From Fagopyrum homotropicum (taxonomy: Eukaryota > Streptophyta > Magnoliopsida > Caryophyllales > Polygonaceae): a stretch of DNA of 64,000 bases. Positions 23,980 through 35,793 of this stretch are shown here, piece by piece. Location of the stretch: assembly GCA_033239125.1 (NCBI GenBank), contig BSWB01000004.1, forward strand, positions 141,175,926-141,239,925. Reading direction: 5' to 3'. A program made the position numbers and the translations under genes. The notes below the pieces were generated by a model. The model did not search any database. It was not told the origin of the DNA and saw only the letters and a program-made list of their open reading frames with translations. The number at the start of each line of letters is the position of its first letter. Within the stretch, counting starts at the first letter, position 1.

Positions 23980-25793
23980 TGTGTGTACGCAATAAGCTTT
24001 AAATTTATACTCGTTATATTTATCCTAACTCCTAGCGAACCCGCAGTGTACGAGACGTTTGTAGTAGGGATAGTATTCCGAGGTCGAACACAAAGACTAA
24101 GGTGAAATCAAGTCAAACAATGGTCATAGATAGTGTGGATCTAGTCTAAGAAAAGAGAAAGGAACAAAGAAATGAAAATCTCGATATTTTTGGTTGGTTT
24201 TTGTGGTGATCAAGCAAGGATCACAAATCAAGACAATAAAACAAACTAACGTCTCAAGCTAGCAAACAAACAAGTAACACAAACACAAGTATATGATCAA
24301 GAGAGAAAAGTGGATTCTAGAGGTCAAGATTTCCGGTTATGACATTGGACTCAAGGTTCTAAGGATTCTAAGGACAAGCTGCGGTGTTGGGAGAAAGTGT
24401 TTCACTAATGGAGGCAATTACCGGGTAGGTCTCTCACTTCACTAGTCCCGCATCAAACTCCTATTACCGGGTAGATCTCAAGGGGTTAAAGTAGGGAATT
24501 CTACACAAACCGGATACTACTTAAGTGGCAACCCTCTCCTTACCGGGTAAGTCTCGGAATAGGGAAGTCTCAAGCAATAATCCTAGCACACTCGATCCAA
24601 TAGCGGCTTATGAAGCTCACTACTACCTAGAGTTCATCATCTTAGGTATCTAAGATCGGAAATCATCGGGTAGATCTCTTTCCTCACTTAGGTTGATAGC
24701 ATTAGGTGATCCTAAGCTAAATTAAGCTTAATAAACCCTAGGATTTCAACAACCTAACACCCTAACATACAGATTCATCAATTAAAGATCAACAGAGAAG
24801 AAAATCGGGTGGATCTTATATAAATCGGCCAATCTGGCATGATGAACAGCCCGATTTTTCTCTCTGGTTAAGGTTTTGTGAAATCAAATCGTCCTAAACT
24901 AACATATGAGTCCATCCTATCATCACCCAAGCCATAACCATCAATCCATCACTCCAGAATCACAATAAACTAGCCAATAATATGCATATCAAGATCCAAA
25001 ATCATCACACAAGCATGCATGGTTTGCATAGATGGATAATGAAAGATAGGCAAGTAAAAACAATAAATCTCAGCTGAATCTAAGTTTTAGCAAGACTTAC
25101 AATCCTTAGAATGAAGTTTCAAAACGTTCCTAACAATCCTTGTAATAGTTCTTCAATCCAAAACTCCAAAAATCACTCTAAATCACTCAAAATCTCACTA
25201 TCACTCTTAGGTTGGTGTTCTTCTTCTTCCTTCCAATTGAGAGAGTTTTTTTTCTTCTCCAAGTCTATCCCCCTCCAAATGAGCTGTGAATGAGAATGTG
25301 GGAGAGGAGAGATTCTCAGCAACAGCTTGCAGGACCACTTATACTCTCCACCAAGAGCAAGGCCGGATCAAGAGATCGTGGGACACGTGGCTTAAGTTGT
25401 CAAAGGTAGGAAAATCGACCCAGAGGAATAAATCGGCCGATTTTCCTGGCAGTTGGTCCGATTTTCTTCAGCAGAAGCATGCTATGATCGTATAGCCATG
25501 AGTTGCTCCATTGCTTGCACCAATAGTGGTATTTGTGTCCTTTGTTGCTCCAATTATGCTCCTTCAAAGCTTTGGATGTGTACCACCATGAGGCTTGACC
25601 CTCGAATGTATCGATTAATGTCCAATAGATCCCCGAATTACCTACAAAACCGATAAAAGGTCGTGTAGACGTCTTTTCTAGAAATATGCATGAATTGAGC
25701 GAAAACGTCATGAACCAATGTCAAACCGTGCATGAATAACGGGAAAAACTATCTAATTAAGTGCCTAAACTAACGTCATAAATCACGTTATCA
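23980..25793 (-). mobile_element. Solo LTR D2, 1814 bp
   Basis: This is a full-length homologue of D1 on the other strand, from TGATAACGTG (25793) to ACACACA (23980). It lies in the 3' tail of E, since tail sequence shared with A and H continues on both sides. I find no target duplication (flanks TGTAA and ATTGG). It carries ACCGGGTAAGTCTC-type blocks (24420-24550). Where D1 has CCACGGCCGTGG it has AAATCGGCCGATTT (25430-25443) with half-sites on both sides. Confidence 0.82.
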
Positions 25794-26613
25794 ATTGGCG
25801 GTTCTCAATTTTGCGAGATGCCTCAAACCCTTGATGCACATACCATAATCCGCTAGGAATATCGCTCAATCCGACTTTGGCAAGACACAAACACCCGGCT
25901 ATGTGAATGGTGCCGAGTTACTCATCGTCATGATTGACTTTCCCAAACCTATAAGTTCTTTCTATTCTTTGAATGCAAAATTTTGCTTTCATGGCCCTCC
26001 CACATCAAACATGTCAAATATCAACTCCTCCAAATTCCCGGATAGGTAAAGGAGGCTATTATTTCATTGAGGGGCTAAATGATCAAAGAAAGAAGAAAGA
26101 AAATCGAACTGCATTAATCATTTCAACAAGAAGTATAAGAACTTATCATGTGATTTCAACCTTGATTTCTCAATATGATTTAGGTAACATTCTTCACATT
26201 ATGAAACTTGCAAAAGAGGAATAATTAACTCATTCAATTTCTTTTCAATTCACTATTTATTTAAGCATGCGATTGTCATCAAAACTCAATTCACAAGTAG
26301 TGATTATCATAGAAGTCATCTCTATCCTTAGAAGCACAAAATTTTCAAATTTTTTTGATTTTTATGGGTTTTTCAAAACCTTTTTCATGCAATGCGATAA
26401 TGAAACGTGTAACAATGGAATGAAACATGCAAGGTGTTCTCAATCAAAGCAAGCAAAGTGAGTGGAGTTATTACAAACGAATAGTCACACCCCACCCCAT
26501 ACTTGAGACAAACATTGTCCCTAATGTTCAAAAAGAAAAATAAAGAAAAGAAAGAAAGAAAAAAAGAACTCACAAGACGGTGGTGGAGTGGCTAAGGTGG
26601 TAGATCATCATCA
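25794..26613 (-). other. 3' noncoding tail of E, right of D2
   Basis: It continues the tail shared with A and H (CAAACCCTTGATGCACATAC block near 25825). At 26495-26521 it holds a second AAGTATGGGG tract preceded by a hairpin, about 93 bp beyond the env-like stop codon. No gene is seen. Confidence 0.75.
26495..26521 (-). other. Second polypurine-like tract with hairpin, after the env-like ORF
   Basis: In element orientation GGGACAA and TTGTCTC pair (6 of 7) and are followed by AAGTATGGGG. H has the equivalent at 35537-35563 with a perfect 7-bp stem, also about 90 bp past its env-like stop. Confidence 0.65.
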
Positions 26614-28141
26614 TCACTGGGGTGCCGGTGGTGGTGGAAACGGGAAGAAGCCGGGATCATAGTTCCGCCCAAACTGCTGGCGGTAAATATCTCTCATCAT
26701 GCGGTCATGCGCGTCGGCTCCTGCATCCCTAGCATCTGCGCGGATCTCCAAGGCTCCGACCGTACTGGAAAGATCGGTGGCCCACTCCGGCAGCTGCTCA
26801 TACCATCCCGGCGGCTGGCTATACCATGCTGGTGCGTCTGACGGTACTGGTGCAGGTGGTGGCTGGGCATGCCAAGCTGGTGGAGCTCTCATCCACTCTG
26901 GTTGAGTGTTGTACCATGCAGGAGGATCCGCCATCCATGTCGGCCTCTCACTCACGCTGGCGCAGCGAGAGGAAGAACCAGAAGCTCTAGCGGGGCGGGG
27001 AGAGTGTCTAGGGAGGTCGGGAACTGCATCCGGCTGATCCGGGAAGGTACTATAATCGTGCTCCTCTCCTCCTACCTCAAACTCATCATCCCCTCTCATC
27101 TTCTCCTCATCTACAACCGGTGGCTCAGGTGGAACGTAAGGAGGGGCTACTAGTCTGTTCGCATGCATGGCAGCAAACGTCTCCTTCCAATTATGGCATC
27201 CGGCCATAATGGAATACTCGGGGATCCATGCTACTCCTCTACCTCCTCTATCCTCCCAAGGCATGGCAGCTGTAGGTGGACCTCTATGTCTAGGAAAGAT
27301 AATGCCTCTAGTCATGAGGCTCTGAAGTCCTAGAGGTCTAGCATCTATCCTAGTACATGCAGAAAAGTCGATCCCCAGCTGCCTAGCAATGTGGGTGACC
27401 ATCCCACCATATCCTATATTGCCAGCCCTCTTCTTCTTTAGCTTACTCATAGTAGAAGCTAAGAGGGTGGCACAGTCAGCCTGCATGCCGTGCAACATGC
27501 AATACAACAAATAAAGCTCATCCGTCTTGATCTTCTGAGGTGTCTCCGTCCTAGGAAAGAGACACTCAGAAAGCACCCGGTGAGCAATCTTCAAGGCTAA
27601 GTGATAAATCAACTTAGTCTTGGTATCAGTTGGTTGCCAACGGTCCTCGCTGGCGTATACCATAGCTATGTCCTCCCAAAAATCCTTGGTGTACACGCCA
27701 CTAGGGACCGACCATTGAAGGTCTCATGGAACCCAAAGAAGGTCCCGAACTCAGCAATCGAGAACTCGTAGTTCTCCTCCAACAGCCTGAATGACACTGT
27801 ACGGTCTACATGACTATGCTCGAAGGAGATCACAAACTCCCTAGTGATCTCCTCATATGCATCTTCCCGAATAGCGGAGAAGACGATCAATCCAACTCTA
27901 TCTAATAACAAAGTAATGTCGTTAACCACATTTAGTGGCTCTAGCTCCTCAAGCAACAAATACCTAGGTCCTATGACCGCTCGCTTCTCGATCCTTTTAA
28001 GGCATCGAGGTAATCCTTGTGGATTCTAGGAATTCTAGGTGGTGGGGGTGATGGTGGTTCACTAGGAGGTGCCTGAGAAGAGGAGGGACCATCACCCTTC
28101 TTTTCTTGTTCCTATTCGACATTCTTCTAACAAAATCCATC
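26614..28141 (-). pseudogene. Athila ORF-1/env-like gene of element E
   Basis: This is the third ORF of Athila elements, between pol and the 3' LTR, of unknown biochemical role. It has about 505 codons from an ATG at 28141, with frame changes near 28105, 28000 and 27700. The N-terminal third has a Pro-rich stretch, then KRIEKRAVIGPRYLLLEELE and the conserved VSFRLLEENYEFSIAEFGTFFGF region. The next 360 codons contain a predicted globular part (NIGYGGMVTHIARQLGID), an acidic Pro-rich linker and a C-terminal tail with seven Trp residues, mostly seven residues apart. No clear signal peptide or membrane span is seen, so a true envelope role is not supported by the sequence. Family assignment comes from position and motif recall. 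Confidence 0.78.
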
Positions 28142-28971
28142 ACTATTCAAAACCACGGTCTGTTCTTCAGAAACCACGACCGTGGAATGTCCAGAGACCG
28201 TGATTCGGTTTGAAATTTCTCAAAACTCAGCAGATTTTCACCAAATTCAACAGCAAGCAGCCCTAGACTAATTCCAGTCCAATTTCAATCAGTTCTCCTA
28301 AAATTTCTTGCAAAAATTGAGGCACATCGACAAAGTAAGAGAAGAGGTGAAAAACCTAGGTTTTCGGATTTTAAAATCCGAATTCTGCCTTCTCCGGTGA
28401 TTTGCCGCTCGAATCGGTGCTTGGATCTTGTAAGTGATTGGATTTGCTTCAGTTTTTGGTCAAAGAATCGTTCGAAATGGTTATCGAACGAGAATTTGGG
28501 AGAGAGGGAAGGCAATCGGCAAAATAGGGGCGTGGAAATTGGGGGTTTTAGTTGTGTTTGTGAAGAAACGTGGTTTTTATAGTGGCCGTAAATTTTTTTG
28601 AAAATTACGGTCACTCGGGGGTTTCCACAGCCGTGGAAATGTACGGAACCGTGGTTTTGGTGATTTTTCTCAGGCTTTTACAAATTACGGTCACTGTAGC
28701 TGTCACGGCCGTGGTTTTGGCCGTGGAACTCTCTGTAATGTGTCAAAGTCCAAGTTTCGTCAATTTTCTTCAAACCTTTCCTTCTCCCTTTCTTTTCCAC
28801 TGATCCTACATCCAAAAACACGAACATACCGGAAGGCATCGAAGGAAAAACAAAACAAGAACGTCTAAACTATTCTAGTCAATGAATCAAAAACAAAAAC
28901 GTAAGTGCAATACCTTGGGTTGCCTCCCAAGAAGCGCTTGTTTAAGGTCCGTAGCTAGACCATATTCGCAC
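28142..28971 (-). other. Spacer between pol and the env-like ORF of E
   Basis: No open frame of note is seen. Word clusters of the ACGG/CCGT type lie at 28153-28210 and 28583-28736. Just after the pol stop is GCGCTTCTTGGGAGGCAACC (28919-28938), which I recall as conserved in Athila elements. Confidence 0.75.
28583..28736 (-). repeat. ACGG/CCGT word cluster in the E spacer
   Basis: About nine full or half words, including TTCCACAGCCGTGGAA and TCACGGCCGTGG, lie in 155 bp. A triple of half-site, near-palindrome and half-site sits at 28153-28205. Confidence 0.85.
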
Positions 28972-31900
28972 TTATTCGAGTGCGGTGCGCGCGAACTCTT
29001 CAGCTTGGAGTTCCGGTGAATACTTCTTGAGTCGTTGACCGTTCACCTTAAAGCTTCCTCCCTTTTCACCCCATACTTCAACTGCACCATGGGGAAAAAC
29101 ACGTTTGATTAGATAAGGTCCAGTCCAACGAGATTTAAGCTTACCTGGAAAGAGACAAAGCCTTGAATTAAAGAGGAGAACTTAATCTCCTTCTTTGAGG
29201 TCCATTGGGATGATATGCTTATCATGCCAACGCTTCGCTCTTTCTTTATAGATCTTGGCATTTTCGTAGGCGTTCAAGCGAAGTTCTTCAAGCTCATTGA
29301 GGTCCAAGAGACGCTTCTCTCCCGCTTCCTTCATGCTGAAGTTCAACCACTTTATTGCCCAATACGCCTTATGCTCCAATTCTACCGGCAAGTGACAAGA
29401 CTTCCCATACACAAGGTTGTATGGTGTTGTTCCGATGGGAGTCTTATATGCAGTCCGGTATGCCCATAATGCGTCATCTAGCTTCAAAGACCAATCCTTC
29501 CTTGTCCTTGAAACCGTTTTCTCTAGAATCCCTTTAATTTCCCGGTTTGAGATCTCCACTTGTCCACTAGTTTGTGGATGATAAGGGGTGGCGATCTTGT
29601 GAGTCACCCCATACTTAGCTACAAGAGCTTCGAAACGTCGGGCAATGAAGTGAGAACCTCCATCACTAATGATAGTCCGTGGTGTCCCAAATCGTGGGAA
29701 GATGGTCTTGTTAAAGAACTTAACCACTACCATGGCATCATTGGTGGGAGAGGCAATTGCTTCAACCCATCTCGAAACATAATCCACCGCTAAAAGTATG
29801 TATTGGTTTCCACTAGATGATGGGAAAGGTCCCATGAAGTCTACTCACCAAACGTCAAAGATCTCCACCTCTTGGATGTTGTTAAGAGGCATCTCGTTCC
29901 TCCTAGATATGTTCCCTGTTCTTTGACAAGCATCGCAGCAGGAAACAAAGGTTTGCACATCTTTGAACAAAGCATGCCAAAAGAATCCAGATTGCAATAC
30001 CTTAGCGCTAGTCTTGTTCGAACTAGCGTGTCCTCCACAAGGTAGTGAATGACAATGACGGATGACACTTTGCATCTCATCTTCCGGTACACATTGCCCA
30101 ATGATGCTGTCCGGACCTCTCTTAAAGAGGAGAGGTTCATTCCAAAAGTATTCCCGAACATCCTTAAAGAACTTCTTTCTTTGTGCGTAGGATAATCCGG
30201 GCGGTAATTCCTGGCAAACCAAATAGTTAACAAAATCAGCAAACCATGGTTCGTTACCTTTTGTGATCACGTCGATGCACTCCTCTATGATGTGTAAATA
30301 CTCGTCCGGAAAGGAGTCATCTATAGGTAGATGGTCGTCTTCTAGATGTGGTAGACGACTCAAATGATCCGCAACAGAATTTTCCGAACCCTTCTTGTCA
30401 CGGATCTCTAGATCGAATTCTTGTAGGAGAAGAATCCATCTAATCAGCCTTGGTTTCGCATCCTTCTTTGCAAGCAAATACCGGATCGCAGCATGATCCG
30501 TGTACACAATCACCTTAGCACCTACAAGATAAGAGCGAAACTTTTCAAATGCATATACAATTGCTAAAAATTCCTTTTCGGTAGTGGCGTAGTTGAGCTG
30601 CGCTTCATCTAGCGTCTTGCTAGCGTAGTAAATGGCATGGGTTCGTCCTTCCTTTCTTTGCCCAAGCACAACTCCTATGGCTACGTCACTTGCGTCACAC
30701 ATAACCTCAAAGGGAAGATTCCAATCCGGAGGTTGGATAATCGGGGCTGAGATTAGAGCTTCCCGAATCATATTAAACGCATCTAAGTATTCCTGCGAGA
30801 AATCAAAAACTGCATCCTTCATTAATAAATTAGTGAGCGGTTTTGATATCTTGGAAAAATCCTTTATGAAACGCCTATAGAATTCAGCGTGTCCTAGAAA
30901 ACTTCTTATCCCTTTCACCGAAGTTGGGGAGGAAGTTTTTCTATTGTCTCTATCTTAGCTTTATCCACCTCAATCCCTCTACTAGAGACTAAGTGTCCTA
31001 ATACAATGCCCTCTTTCACCATAAATTGACACTTCTCCCAATTAAGAACTATGTTAGTGTCTTCACACCTTTGTAACACAAGAGCAAGGTTATAAAGACA
31101 ATTGTCAAAAGAAGAACCATAAACGGAGAAATCATCCATAAAGACCTCCATGATCTCCTCTATGTACTCCGAAAAGATAGCCATCATGCATCTTTGAAAG
31201 GTGGCTGGGGCGTTGCAAAGCCCAAACGGCATCCTCCTATACGCAAACGTTCCCCCCGGACACGTGAATGTGGTCTTCTCTTGATCGTCCGGATGTATCG
31301 GGATCTGAAAGAAATAACCGTCAAGATAGAAAAAGTGTGAGTGTTGTGCTAACCTCTCAAGCATTTGGTCGATGAAGGGTAGTGGAAAGTGATCCTTCCT
31401 CGTTGCGTTGTTTAGCTTCCGGTAATCTATGAACATCCTCCATCCGGTTACGATTCGTGTGGGAATGAGTTCATTGTTTTTATTAGTGATGACCGTCATT
31501 CCTCCCTTCTTTGGAACCACCTGTACGGGACTCACCCATTTGCTATCGGAGATAGGGTAGATGATTTCTGCATCAAGTAGTTTAAGAATTTCCTTCTTGA
31601 CAACCTCCTTCATGGTCGGATTTAACCGCCTTTGAGGTTGTCGCGAAGTTCTAAAGTCTTCTTCCATTAGGATCTTATGCATGCATAATGAAGGTTTGAT
31701 TCCTACTAGATCCTCTATAGTATACCCTAGGGCTTTCCTATGTTTCTTAAGAACAACCATGAGTTTACTATGTTCATCAATACTCAAATCGGAACTAACA
31801 ATTACCGGAAAGGTAGAATTAGGTCCTAGAAATGCGTACCTTAGATGTGTAGGAAGTGGCTTCAATTCCATCACTATAGGAGTCTCTAATGTCTCTTGAG

Positions 31901-32392
31901 GAGTATCTGATGTTTCCTTAGAAGTGTCTAAGGATGTAGAAGGTGTTGGAGAAGAATCAAGAGAAGTGAGGGAGAGGATACAATCTTCTTCAGATTCACC
32001 CAAAATTACGGCTACTTTGTTCCCTCCACGGCCGTGGTTTTGGGCGTGAAAGTCAATTACGGGACCTCTGTTTGTTCCACGGCCGTGGTTTTGGCCGTGT
32101 AACTTACTGGAGTCCTCTGAATAGCTGATTACGGTCATGTTGGTAGATTCCACGGCCGTGGAATAGCACGACTGGCATTGATTTTTGATGTTTTCTGACC
32201 CATCATAGAGTTTCTCATATTCTTCTTTATACACTTCTTTTTGCTTTTCTAAAGCTTCTACTTCCTCATTACATTCCTCTTCTTCCCCTACATCCATAAT
32301 GCTCATAGAAATAACTTTTTGTAAGGGGTGTTTGAAGAGAATCAAACTTACCTCTTTTCTAGATAGCTCTTTGTCATGGATGTTGAATATAT
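28972..32392 (-). pseudogene. Element E reverse transcriptase, RNase H and integrase
   Basis: This is the pol part of the polyprotein. In order it has a linker with word-encoded NHGRG repeats (about 32165-32006 on the DNA), reverse transcriptase with the FMDDFSVYG active site, RNase H (DASDVAIG to VADHLSRLP), the integrase His/Cys finger ending CCDAC, the integrase core (VDFMGPF, IISDGG, and a Glu in SGQVEISN) and a C-terminal region ending at a TAA at 28972. Breaks are a 1-nt loss near 30920, TGA at 29842 for a Gly codon, and TAA at 29179 for a Lys codon. Two residues, Ser-Gly, are missing beside the first catalytic Asp (YLDGYFFQIP; A has YLDGYSGFFQIP). H separates it from gag; the frame would run straight on without H. 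Confidence 0.92.
32006..32175 (-). repeat. Word cluster inside the E pol coding region
   Basis: Three exact CCACGGCCGTGG palindromes (32026, 32077, 32150) and several half words lie within the coding strand and are translated as NHGRG and related peptides, in a stretch between protease and reverse transcriptase. Confidence 0.95.
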
Positions 32393-34161
32393 TGTTCGCT
32401 CCAAACGGTGTGTGCAAGCTTTAAATTTATAACCCTAGACTTAAGCTTAAAACAAGGATGCGAACCCGCAGTGTACGGGTCAATCGTAGTAAAAAGCAAG
32501 AAATTCCAGGGGTCGATCACAGGGAATCGGTGAAACAAAGTCAATAACGGTAAGCTTCGTAATTACTAACCACAAGAGCAATTAAAACAATCAAAGATGA
32601 ATAAGAAGTCAATAAAGCAAACATGCAATTCTAGGGATTAAAGCATCTAGTTGTGGTTCCAACTCAAGATCTAAAGATAAGCGGACAAAGCTGAGATTTT
32701 TGCATAGGGAAGGTGTTACTAAAGTGGAATAGATCACCGGGTAAGTCTCACTACTCACTAATCCAAAACCGTAACTCCTATTACCGGGTAAGTCTCAAGG
32801 AATTAAGATAAAGAACTATAACCTCAAACTAACACACCATCTAAGGGAATAGAATCAACCTTTACCGGGTAAGTCTCAGGCTAACTCACAAAGATGGGAT
32901 GGAAGCACACTCAAACCCCAATAAAGGATAAACCTTTATTACCTATACTTATGATCTTAGGTACACAAACTAAGGAATTACCGGGTAAGTCTCATCCTAA
33001 GCTTGCTTTGAACCAGGAAAGGTGTAATAAGAATAGGATTTGGCAAACTCTAACACTTAACTCTCAGTTTAGGATCAGATAAGTCACCTCGGTCAGCCAA
33101 ATTCCACCCCGGCCGAGATGTTCATCGACTGAACGAGATGCTTAGGGTTAAGGTTAAAGACTCGAACTTTCAGGGTCCTACTGGAATCTAAGATTATTCT
33201 ATCATTGTTTTTCCCACAACCTTCAGCCAATCACCCTAGAATCGCACAAGGAAATTAGTCACTCATCATCATGAAAGTATTAATCAAATATATGGGAAGA
33301 GGGTGAATATTTGAACAAGAAGAATTTAATGAAAAGACTTCAATAACTGAATCAAATATCACAACAAAAGCGTTCCTTGAATAGCAATCCAACAAGACAA
33401 CACAACAAGGAAGGGAATCTAAGATAATCTTACAAAAACCCTTCAAAAAGCTATAAAAGCTATGATCTTCAATCTTCCTTCAACCTTCAAAAAGGTTCTT
33501 CAAATCTCCCAGCTGGAGTATGGCTGCTGCGATGTATGCTGGATCTCGCAGCCTTCAATGGTGTATAACGTGCTAAGCGGGGGGTTTGGATTTGTGGAAA
33601 TCCAACCCTTTTTATAGGAAAAATAACCCTCCAAAGATAAAATATCTTAGAAAGATCTTCTCCCATAAAAATAGGTAAAATATAAGATCTTCTTCCTTCC
33701 AGGAGCCAAGCCCAAAAATATAAGATCACCTTCCAAAGATAAAAGATCTCAGCCAAGAATAAAATATTCTCGCCGCGTCCTAGGTGTTCGCCTCGGTCGA
33801 GTCGGCGTCTCTGGATCACCTCGGTCGAGATGAATCTCTAGTCAACCGAGGTGAGTCACAACTGAATGTGAAATCTCCCAAAACTGGTCCAAAGTGAATC
33901 TTTAATCCATGGCTATTCTTCCTGGATGGTTCCTTATGCTCCTCAATGTAGCTCCAATGACTCCATAGCTCCTTTTGTTCCTTTTTGATGCAAAACGTGC
34001 CATTTTACCTACAATTACAGCAAAACTAGGTGTAGACCTCGATTCCCGCAAAGGTAGATGAAATGGTAATATAATCACATATTATACATACAAACATGCA
34101 GATTAGTGAAGATAAAACGTCCAAACAAGCCCCAAATTATAGACTATAATTCATGCTATCA
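32393..34161 (-). repeat. 3' LTR of element H
   Basis: 1769 bp, same plan as the A LTR. CCTCGG/CGAGG word clusters lie near 33086-33140 and 33790-33850, and four ACCGGGTAAGTCTC blocks at 32735-32990. Confidence 0.95.
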
Positions 34162-34200
34162 AAATACCCCATACTTAGCCCTTGCTTGTCCCCAAGCAAG
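34162..34200 (-). other. Polypurine tract and hairpin of element H
   Basis: AAGTATGGGGTATTT (34162-34176) and the CTTGCTTG/CAAGCAAG hairpin (34181-34200) are identical to those of element A. Confidence 0.72.
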
Positions 34201-35652
34201 TTCCGCATATAGAAGACAAGATAGAATGGATTATAAGTCAAGAAAATCAATGAAAAGTCCTTCAAAAAATATTTTTATGGTGTGTTACAATCATAGATCA
34301 CTCTAAGAGAATACTTCATGGAATTTAAAATCCAAACATGATTAAAACATTTTATAAATATAGAAAAGTTGTTCATCTTTGAATAAAATCATAGAATGCA
34401 TAATAAGTCATAATTATCAAAATTAATCATGTATAATCCAGTTTAAACCACTAAGTCAATCAACAAGCTCAAGGTCTCAAGGGCTTCCCAAAAGAAAAGG
34501 TCAAGAAACGTGTAGGGTAGGGATGTATGTAAGGTAATGTGGTGGTAGAATCCGGGAAAAGGATGAACTTCACTTTCACTTTGACTTGCAACATCTTCCA
34601 CCAATAAGCTTTGCTTATTTCACACTTTTTCTTTTTACTTTACTTTTTGGGATGCATGGACAGAGGTGCACAATAACCGAAGCCTAGGAAATCAGCAATC
34701 ATCAATTTCTTGAGATGCATCAAACCCTTGATGCACATACCATGACCCGTTAGGAATATCGCTCAATCCGACTTTGGCAAGACACAAACACCCGGCTATG
34801 TGAATGGTGCCGAGTTACTCATCTTCATGATTGACTTCCCCAAACCTATTATTACTTTCTAACACTTTCACTTCCAGCCACTTCTCAACTTTAACTTCAT
34901 TTGCTTTCACCACTTCGCTTGCTTCCAAATTCCCGGATAGGTAAAGGGAGGCAAAATGTATATGAGGGGCTAAGCATGATCAAGAAGAAGAAGAGAGAAG
35001 AATGAATTGCCTTGGTCTTTCCAGGAAGAAAGTGAGAGAACTCATGATGTGGTGTCAACCTTCAAATTCAACATAATTTAGATAAAAAACAAAGTATTAA
35101 ACATGCCAATAATTTCAAACAAAAGCATTTAGCAACTTAAACATATTATAAAACCTTTCAAACACATAAAGAATTTAAAACCAGTCAGTAAGCAAGATCT
35201 TCACTGAGATCATATCCAGATAAGCAACACAAAAATAATTTTCGAAAACTCTCAGTTAACCCACCTCGGTCGAGGTGTTCTTGGGTTAACCGAGGTGAAA
35301 ATCCTCGTTTGGCCAAGACTAACTCGGTCGAGGTCAAAAAAATTTTTTTAAAAACCATTTTTTTTTCAGTTTTGACGTTTTTCTCAATCAAATAACCTGT
35401 AAATATGCATACAATCTCAGATAAACATATAAATGTAGAAGTGGAGCATAAACATGAAATATCCGATAAAGTATGAGTCATACATCAAAGTAATCGAATA
35501 AATACATCAAATAGTCATCAAATAAGTACATCGAATACCCCATACTTGGGACACACTGTCCCAGTGGGTCAATATAAGTCTAGAAATAAGAGTACTCACC
35601 GGATAAATAGCTGAACTGCATAAAAATATAATAAAGAAAATCCTGCAGCTCA
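34201..35652 (-). other. 3' noncoding tail of element H
   Basis: It is collinear with the A tail to about 35145, then continues with sequence lost from A. It includes the word cluster at 35264-35332 with CCTCGGTCGAGG at 35264, and the second polypurine-like tract with a perfect hairpin TGGGACA/TGTCCCA (35537-35563). No gene is seen. Confidence 0.78.
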
Positions 35653-35769
35653 TCAATAGTCGCGATCCGGTGGTGGTGGTGGTGGCACGTATGGGTACTG
35701 GGTCGGGTCGAATGGATAACCCATGATACGCTCGAACTGGAGCTGGGCCATAATGTGCTGATAATGCTG
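35653..35769 (-). pseudogene. C-terminal scrap of an env-like ORF in element H
   Basis: About 38 codons end in FDPTQYPYVPPPPPPDRDY and a TGA at 35653. They correspond in place and style to the C-terminus of the E env-like ORF (NYDPGFFPFPPPP). The upstream part was removed by the deletion that reaches the primer site. Confidence 0.7.
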
Positions 35770-35777
35770 CCGCGCCA

Positions 35778-35787
35778 AACGGCGCCA
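35778..35787 (-). promoter_or_regulatory. Truncated primer binding site of element H
   Basis: Only about ten bases of the tRNA-Asp site (TGGCGCCGTT) remain next to the LTR. Beyond them the sequence diverges from the 18-nt site of A and E. The internal deletion therefore ends inside the primer site. Confidence 0.7.
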
Positions 35788-35793
35788 AAAACT

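Noticed and set aside
23975..25798. Target duplication for D2
   Set aside because: Flanks TGTAA and ATTGG do not match in any register tried, so D2's integration cannot be closed.
26869..27153. Plus-strand open frame of 94 codons
   Set aside because: Antisense shadow of the Trp/Pro-rich tail of the env-like ORF.
29215..29793. Plus-strand frames of 60-84 codons
   Set aside because: Antisense shadows of the E integrase region.
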